The notes under the pieces are model-generated. The model searched no databases, was not told the DNA's origin, and saw nothing but the letters and a program-made list of their open reading frames with translations. A DNA stretch of 64,000 nt from Lepidodermella squamata (Eukaryota; Gastrotricha): NCBI GenBank assembly GCA_047495785.1, contig JBLDXI010000017.1, positions 2,108,001 to 2,172,000 on the forward strand. The letters are read 5' to 3'. A program made the position numbers and the translations under genes. Shown here piece by piece: positions 57,514 through 64,000 of the stretch; position 1 is the first letter of the stretch, and each line of letters starts with the position of its first letter.

Positions 57514-59405
57514 ATGGGTCAGCATAGTTCGTCGTTTCATGTTAACCGAACGCCGCCTAATTTCGAGAAATACGCATCCGATAAAGGCAGCGTTGACTGG
57601 CAAACGCGATCGCTCCACTGGGGAGCATGGTCTGTTCAGGGCTTTCCGAAGTACATGGAGGACCGACTGAGTATAATCGGCGATAAAAGGTTTGAATACT
57701 TTTCAAACTGGGCATTTTTCGGCGTATTCGACGGCCATGCTGGCAAACTGATAGCCGAGGCGTGTTCCAAAAAGTTATTCCATCATGTTGTCGAGACGTT
57801 TTACAAGAAGAAGAGACTGCTAACGAATGGTCTGCGATTAGAGGGGAAGGACGACCAATCAGGCGAATTGGAGACTTTTCCCGTCAACGCAGAGGGCAAC
57901 GAAGAATACAATTTTTCGCCTAGAAGTATGATTTCCCTAACCTTCGAAATTTATTTCACTATTTTTTTCTGCTTAAGACTCTGCGGAGGCTGAATCTGCA
58001 AATGCTGTAGTAAGAGTTTTCTAAGGAATTTTCTGTAACTTCGAAAATTTTCCAATTTCAGAGAAAAATTAGGTTGACGTGTGAGACTTTCAGCGACCTC
58101 ATTAAAGAGTCATTTTTGTCGTTCGACGAGGTCCTTAAGCCTTTGATTATTAAACCAGCCAGTGAAAACTTGGACGAGCCATTCGAACGCAGTGGTTCAA
58201 CTGCCGTTTGCGCCTTCGTCAATCGTGACCATATTTTTGTGGCTCATTGCGGCGATTCTCGCGCCATTATTGTATCAAAAGGCGAAATATTTTACGTAAG
58301 CTGTGATGGAAATGGCTGTCTTATATTAATAAATTTTCCTGATTTTCAGCATTCCCTTGACCACAAGCCTACGGATGAAGCTGAGAAGAAGCGCATCATT
58401 GCTGCTGAGGGCGTAGTCCTAAACGGACGTGTCAACGGAATTCTTGCAGTTTCGAGGTCTTTCGGTGACTTCGATTACAAGTTGAACGACGCGATAGGGC
58501 AAAGTTGTCAAGCCGTATCAGCTGAACCCTACGTTAAAATTCATCGGCGAAAGTCGAAGGACGAATTTATGGTGCTAGCTTGCGATGGAGTTTGGGACGT
58601 GATGAACTCTGAAGATGTAGCAGCATACACGCGGTACTTGTTGCAATGTACGGATGACTTGGAAGAAGTTAGCCACAAGCTGGTCGAAGCCAGCATTGCC
58701 AAAGTTCGATTGACTTCTCGAAATAATCCATCAAAATTGCATTCCTTTACACAGGGAAGTATGGATAATGTTACGGCGATTGTAGTGTCATTCGACTGGA
58801 ACGCTCCGAAATTTGACCCGGCGATGCAACAGAAAGACAAAGAGCTCGAAGAGATGCTGAGGAGTCGAGTTAAAAATTTAATGCTCTCTGGTGAAGGTGA
58901 TAACGTGTTGGCGATTATGCAATCACTTTCGAAGTCGATTCCTAAGGAAGACTTACCTCCAGGGGGAGGCTTAGCTTCAAAGTAATTGCGCAAAATTCCT
59001 TCTGTTATTTAATTTCCGGGTTTATTATCTAGGCGCAAAGTCATTCAGATAGCTTATGAGGAATTTAAAAGTGATCCTGAGGTTCGTTTTGCTTACTCAA
59101 AAATTATTTCAAAATTTTCTGAATTTTTGTTATAGTATATTTCGAAATCCATCAAGCACAAGCCGAATAGACTTTCCGCAGTTATTTCACCGGTGCAAAA
59201 GGTGGGTATAAATTTTCTTTATTTTCTGTAAAACAACTCTTTTATCAGTTAATTTTCTCGCGCAAGTCGGAACGCGCTTCAAGTGTGTCGACTCTGCAGC
59301 CGCCGGACAGTCCTGTTTGTCTCTTTTTCCCGTCTATTTTTGCGCTTTTTCAAATTTTCAATTCATTTACAGGCAAGGAGACGATCGACTTCCGACAGAA
59401 TCTAG
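57514..59405 (+). CDS. PP2C-family Ser/Thr phosphatase, copy 1
   Basis: Eight exons (57514-57925, 57978-58009, 58062-58295, 58350-58981, 59033-59081, 59136-59201, 59249-59314, 59373-59405) encode 507 residues. Catalytic PPM motifs are in order: YMEDRLS, VFDGHAG, SGSTAVCAF, HCGDSRAII, LDHKPT, SRSFGDFDYK, ACDGVWDVM and DNVTAIVV, so the metal ligands are kept. MGQHSS at the N-terminus is a likely N-myristoylation site. The phosphatase domain ends at LPPGGGLASK, but a good GT donor there allows four short exons encoding a basic Ser-rich tail ending ARRRSTSDRI; a stop and AATAAA (about 59,421) follow directly. Without splicing there, the protein would end at LASK. Confidence 0.87.
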
Positions 59406-60311
59406 TCATTGTTCTATACCAATAAAATTTTACGATGTGTGATTTAAAAACGCTTGTTTTCTCATCTCAAGCTTTTCACGTATCAACGAATCCGGCTAAT
59501 GAAATAAATTTAGCCAGCCGATGCGATGAAAATTGCTACACATGTTTGTAAATAACAACAGCAGCTGTTGGCGAAAAATAGGCCGGCATGATATATCGTG
59601 GATATAAGTCATCGTAGTATCACCGCGTGTATGATAATTCTACAGCAATTTCATCTTTTACGTCAAACTCACATTGTGGTTATGGACACTATAGGAAACA
59701 AAAGCACCGCGTGGATCAAAAAAGCGTGCCAAGTTAAATGCTCAAGCACTAATAATAATTATACAACAGGACAGCGGCTTCAGGATTATTACCTGGCATA
59801 TATGACGAAACACAAGAGAAATATCTGGGTAGAGGACAATTTCTGTCTTGCCATATTTCCAATCAAATATTTTATATTGAAATTTCACGTTGTACGCAGT
59901 GATAAAAATATTCCTTGTCGCACGGCGACTTTTATCTCCCCTTTCTGTTGAATAGTACTTCGCCTATACTACACTATATTGCACCATTATTTTATCGTCT
60001 TTATTGTTGTTGGCATCAAATATGCAAGCGACGTAGGTTTTACAGCGTGCATATAGCGAGGGGCTTCAAATGCTCTGGTATAGAGTCCACATACTACGCG
60101 AGTTCGTTTTTTTGTATTATGTGCTCTTTTCGCCGGCTTTTTTCGCTACGATGAGTGCTACTCATGAATGCAGGTTCCACGCCCGAAAATCCCAGCCAAT
60201 TTTTTTTTTGTATCCATGTGTCAGACTCTCGGCCTGATTCAAGGACACGAGAAGGCTCTGGATTAATCAATAAGGTTAATCGAATTTTTCAGGTTTTTTA
60301 ACAATACTTTT
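59406..60311. other. Interval between the two PP2C genes
   Basis: Polyadenylation signal of PP2C copy 1 at about 59,421, then promoter sequence of copy 2. ORFs at 59598-60154 overlap in different frames and have no recognisable domain. Confidence 0.45.
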
Positions 60312-62191
60312 ATGGGATCTTCCCAATCTTCTGTGCCCATCCTCGAAAAATCCGATGCCGAGGGTACCGGGCAATCAGCCGGGTTCCAATGGGCGGTCAG
60401 TTCCATGCAGGGCTGGCCCAAGCATATGGAAGACCGCTTCGCCGTCCGAACCGACATTACGACTGTAGATAGCCCCGATTTCGCCGGTTATTCATTTCTC
60501 GGCGTTTTCGACGGCCACGGCGGTGCGAAAACCGCAGAAGCTTGCTCGGAACAGCTATTGGACGAAATTTTGAAGTACAGCCGAGTGGCTGATGTCAGCA
60601 CATTCGAAGTAGAAGACGAAGAGCCGGTCGGAACATTCTCGTCTAAAAAATCAGTTTTCGGCTCAATCGGCAGCTTCCTCGGCTTACAACCTAAGAATGG
60701 GGAAAATGGGAAGCCGGAGAAGCCGAGACCGTCTCATTTGAAGGAATTCATAGCCCAGGGCCACGTTAATTTCGACATTCACCTTCACGAAAATCAGTTC
60801 GAGCTGCTGAAAATTGAGCCGGCCGACGGCGATGAGGTGGAGGAGGATACGGTCGAGGTGGAAAAAAGCGGGGCAACAGCCATATCGGCATTTGTCTCCA
60901 GCAAATACGTATTTCTCGCGAACTGTGGGGATTCTAGAGCTGTTTTGGTCGCAGGAAATAAAATTAAATCGGTAAGAGAACATCTCAATATAATTATTCT
61001 GAATTTAAGTGATATTTTTAGACCAGAGATCATAAGCCGACCCTTACGGAGGAGAAGGAACGGATTATAGCTGCCGGTGGTATAGTTTTTAACAAAAGAG
61101 TGAACGGCGCCCTGGCGGTCTCCAGGGCTCTGGGTGATTTTGATTTTAAAGGCGAGGAGAATTTGCCACTTGAAAAGCAACCGATCTCACCACTACCTGA
61201 TGTTACGATCCATCGGCGAACTGGCGAAGAAGAGCTGCTAATCATTGCCTGCGACGGTGTATGGGACGTCATGTCTAATGAAGACGTAAGAAAATCTCTG
61301 ATTCTCGATAATTTTTAATGTGTTTTTTAGGTCGTTAGCTATGTCCGCTACTTGTTGCGCACCTCAAAATCGTCGCTGAAAGAAATATGCGGTCGGTTGA
61401 TCGACACTTGCCTTTACAAGGTTCATTACACTATAATATTTCGTTCCTAAATTTTCAATCTCTCCAACAGGGTAGTCGAGACAATTTGACCGTCATTATT
61501 GCTACCTTCAACGATAAGGCGTCCTGTTACGACGAAGCGGCGGCGAAACTCGATGCTGAGTTGGACGTTTTATTGGAGGAAAAAGTCGTTGAAGTTCTGG
61601 AGAATGAGGAAGCCGTTGAAGACGTCGATACATTAATAAGCATCCTAAGCGAAATTCCGATCGAGAACTTGCCACCGGGCGGAGGTCTTAGGTCAAAGTA
61701 AGAATTGCGTGACCTTTAATGCCGTTTTATTACTGCGATTAATTAAGGCGGAATGTCATCGAGAAAATATTCCGCTCGAGGACGTACACGATTCGAAGCG
61801 ATGAAACCGATGAAACTGATTACTATAAGACACCCATTACTTCTCCTGCATCAAAGGTAGGCTGAGAGGGCGGCTTTCCGATTTATTTGTAGACATCTCT
61901 GTGAAGAAACGTTTTACCTTCTCTCTAGCCGATTACAACCCACCAGAGCGGAAGCCCGAAAAGGTCGATGTGAGAACGATGGTCCGCAACTGGCCGCCTA
62001 TTAGTCCTGTTATAAGTCCCCCTAGGCTCAAGCCACGTCCGCAGTCGGCGCCTCCTTTAACCAACATCGAAATGGAGGCAGCTAAAGATTGCCGTTCAAT
62101 GGTATGAATTTGAAAATAATGTTAGCTTCATGATTTCTGGTTCTTTCAGGCTATGGCAAGGCTTAAACAAAGATACCCTGGTTTCAGCTAG
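60312..62191 (+). CDS. PP2C-family Ser/Thr phosphatase, copy 2
   Basis: Seven exons (60312-60971, 61022-61285, 61331-61420, 61471-61697, 61748-61856, 61907-62101, 62150-62191) encode 528 residues. Motifs: HMEDRFAV, VFDGHGG, SGATAISAF, NCGDSRAVL, RDHKPTLTEEK, SRALGDFDFK, ACDGVWDVM and DNLTVIIATF. MGSSQSS is a likely myristoylation start. The core ends LPPGGGLRSK as in copy 1, and again a donor overlaps the SK codons. Downstream exons give a tail with KRNVIEKIF, a proline-rich stretch (PPISPVISPPRLKPRP) and a stop after RYPGFS. The shared exon layout after the core shows that the tail predates the tandem duplication. The acceptor before KRFTFSLADYN is a weak TGAAG. Confidence 0.87.
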
Positions 62192-62693
62192 TTTTAGGTA
62201 ATTTTTCTTCCCGCAAATTTATTCTTGTTTATACTTAAGCTGCATTTCAGCTCAACGAATTATTATAAAATATCAAAAAACTTCGATCGAAGCTTTTCCA
62301 ATCCGGTGCAATTTGTGATCAAATTACTGTATTTAATCAAATAATGTTGAGCACATCGATTAAAAATTGTTGTAATTGTTGTAATATTGAGGTTTTATCT
62401 GAAAATAAAGAAGAAATTGATTTGGCTATTCGTGCCGTTTTATTATCACACTTTCGCTGTCATTCCATGGAATGAGGCAATTTTTTTTTATCAAATGAAA
62501 GCACTTTACCGCTGATGATTCATATTAAGTTTTTATTTCAATGGTTCTATGCTACAAGCAGAATTTCAGATAGATTAAAGCAACCATAATGGAAAGCTCA
62601 TAATATCAATTGCACCGTTGTCACTAACAAAAATAAGGGTAATACGTTTCGTGTTCAATTTATTTTTGGCAGAAAATAGTCAAATTTGTCGTT
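62192..62693. other. Convergent 3' interval between PP2C copy 2 and GST
   Basis: Contains AATAAAG near 62,404 for the phosphatase gene; otherwise nothing. Confidence 0.4.
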
Positions 62694-63583
62694 TCACTGC
62701 GCAGGTGGAGTATCCGGTTGATGATCAGGGTGCGTAGTGCGAAATTCGTCCATTTGCAGCAGATTCTCGTTAATTCGTTTAATAATCGGAAAATCGTCAA
62801 GCGGAACCTTGAAACGATTAGCGTTGTAAACCTGAGGCACCAGGGCCAAATCAGCAATAGTAACTTCATCGCCCAGACAGTATTTTCCAGCCAATTGCTG
62901 CAAATCTGTTTCCAAGGCCTTGAAGCCAACAGTAATCCAATGAGTCGCCTTAAAATTTGTGGTTTATTTTTAATTAGTTTTTTAAGGTGGATTTATTGTT
63001 TTACCCATTCCGTGCGTTTATCTTCGTCCAGCTTTTTCAGAACAGCAAGGTTCTGAACAGGCTGGATGCCAGCGATGACTTGAAGCGCCAAGGAGCGTGC
63101 CTGGTCGTAAAATGACATTACAGGCGGATGAATAATTAAAAACCGCAGATAGAAAAAATCGATTTGTATCATAATATTTTCGTGAATACCTGAGCGCGTT
63201 TTATAGGGTCGCGTGGCAATAAATTGGTGTGCCCAGGCCGCGTCTCGTCCAGATACTCAATGATAGCCATGCTTTCAGTCAGCGTATGCCCATCGATGAC
63301 GAGCGCAGGAACTTTACCGGCTGGGTTTACAGCCAGGTAATCATCACTGCGCTGGTCGCCTTTCAACAAATTGATCGTCTTGTACTCGTAATCAACTTTT
63401 TTCAGCGCAAGTGCTAATGGATTAAATTATTTGAAAAAAATCGAATATAAATTCAATGATTTTACCGATTCGAACGCGCCATGAACAAGAGCTTCGAAAG
63501 TACGAATACAAAATAGGCTGATGAAATAATTCACTCGCGTCAATATGACCTAATTCAATCGATAATTAACTCACCTTAGCCAT
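62694..63583 (-). CDS. Zeta-class glutathione transferase / maleylacetoacetate isomerase
   Basis: Five exons (63583-63575, 63517-63466, 63413-63190, 63100-63005, 62948-62694) encode 211 residues, normal for GSTZ1. The first exon encodes only MAK. Active-site motif RSSCSWRVRI (S12, S13, C14) is characteristic of the zeta class, followed by ALALKKVDYEYKTINLLKGD, VPALVIDGHTLTESMAIIEYL and the C-terminal YCLGDEVTIADLALVPQVYNA. The enzyme isomerises maleylacetoacetate to fumarylacetoacetate with glutathione in tyrosine breakdown, in the cytosol or mitochondria. Donor GTGAGT after MAK and all other joins keep frame. The 9-nt first coding exon would be missed by simple ORF calling. Confidence 0.93.
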
Positions 63584-64000
63584 GTCACCCACCGATCGAT
63601 AAATACACGGAGTAAGAAGCCTAGATAGGGTTTATAGATGACATGTTTTTTATTAAAACCGCAATTATTATTTCCTTGTATTTGTATCTTTTATTTGCTG
63701 CGCGATTGTAATTTTCAACACATTATCAACGCATACTTGTAAACTGTTCATTTTTTTCATTATTTAAACCGAGTAGTGAATGGACCACAGAAAAATGACA
63801 CGCAATATTCTGTTTCGCTTACTTGATACGTCACGTATGTATAATAGGATACTACGCTTCGAAACAAGGGGTACAGACACGACGATTTCAGTAGCGTAAT
63901 CATCTCACAAATCTACCTACTCTGCTTTGTACAAATATTTCAATAAACATAGATTTTCAATAATCATTAATCAGCGAGCAGAGACGGGAAAAAAATCATC
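63584..64000. other. Upstream region of the GST gene at the window edge
   Basis: No gene supported in the last 417 bases; presumably GST promoter. Confidence 0.35.

Noticed and set aside
59598-60154. Two overlapping ORFs (117 and 79 codons) between the PP2C genes
   Set aside because: No domain, different frames and no supporting splice sites or start context.

Overview
The window is nuclear DNA of a small-genome invertebrate animal. Evidence: GT-AG introns of mostly 48-80 nt, AATAAA polyadenylation signals, animal histone H3.2/H4 genes ending in the metazoan histone stem-loop, and animal gene families (synembryn/Ric-8, tetraspanin, ShK toxin-fold domains, NPC2/ML, EGF/WAP modules, RTF1, ISCU). 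Acceptor sites are loose (TTTTAG, TTAAG, TGAAG as well as TTTCAG), unlike the strict TTTTCAG of Caenorhabditis. I cannot fix the phylum; a tardigrade or another compact ecdysozoan would fit, but that is inference.

Layout. 0.4-1.3 kb: secreted protein with two ShK domains (-). 2-4 kb: gene-poor, with two MITEs. 4.2-7.5 kb: two tandem arginases (+) that share no intron positions. 7.5-9.2 kb: a third MITE with a perfect 8-bp target duplication. 9.2-11.6 kb: a doubtful small ORF (+), a short Shisa-like membrane protein (-) and a carbonyl-reductase-type SDR (-). 12.3-19.6 kb: five tandem minus-strand genes of a secreted family I do not recognise, each a signal-peptide exon, a phase-1 intron, and a domain with Cys-x9-Cys followed by an aromatic/aliphatic-Trp motif. 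20.7-23.0 kb: EGF-WAP-antistasin-like membrane protein (-). 23.0-27.3 kb: no gene found. 27.3-27.9 kb: NPC2/ML protein (+). 28.65-29.55 kb: fold-back repeat element.

30.35-35.06 kb: Ric-8 (-), whose single 3.1-kb intron holds a rearranged retroelement with a 101-bp direct repeat and a 357-bp inverted repeat. Next come TLCD4-like (-), ISCU (-) and RTF1 (+). 42.7-51.3 kb: two divergent H3/H4 pairs, almost identical, flanking a 1,702-residue secreted CCP-trypsin-CCP-ankyrin protein. Then a homoserine dehydrogenase gene with introns (+), a RING plus beta-propeller protein (+), a tetraspanin (-), two tandem PP2C phosphatases with extra C-terminal exons (+) and a zeta-class GST/maleylacetoacetate isomerase (-).

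The genes do not form a pathway; functional grouping is limited to local tandem duplicates (arginases, the secreted family, PP2Cs, histone pairs). The best candidates for something undescribed are the five-gene secreted family, the secreted protease-ankyrin fusion, and the homoserine dehydrogenase, an enzyme of a pathway animals are thought to lack. All exon joins were read by eye from splice signals and frame continuity; none is backed by transcript data.
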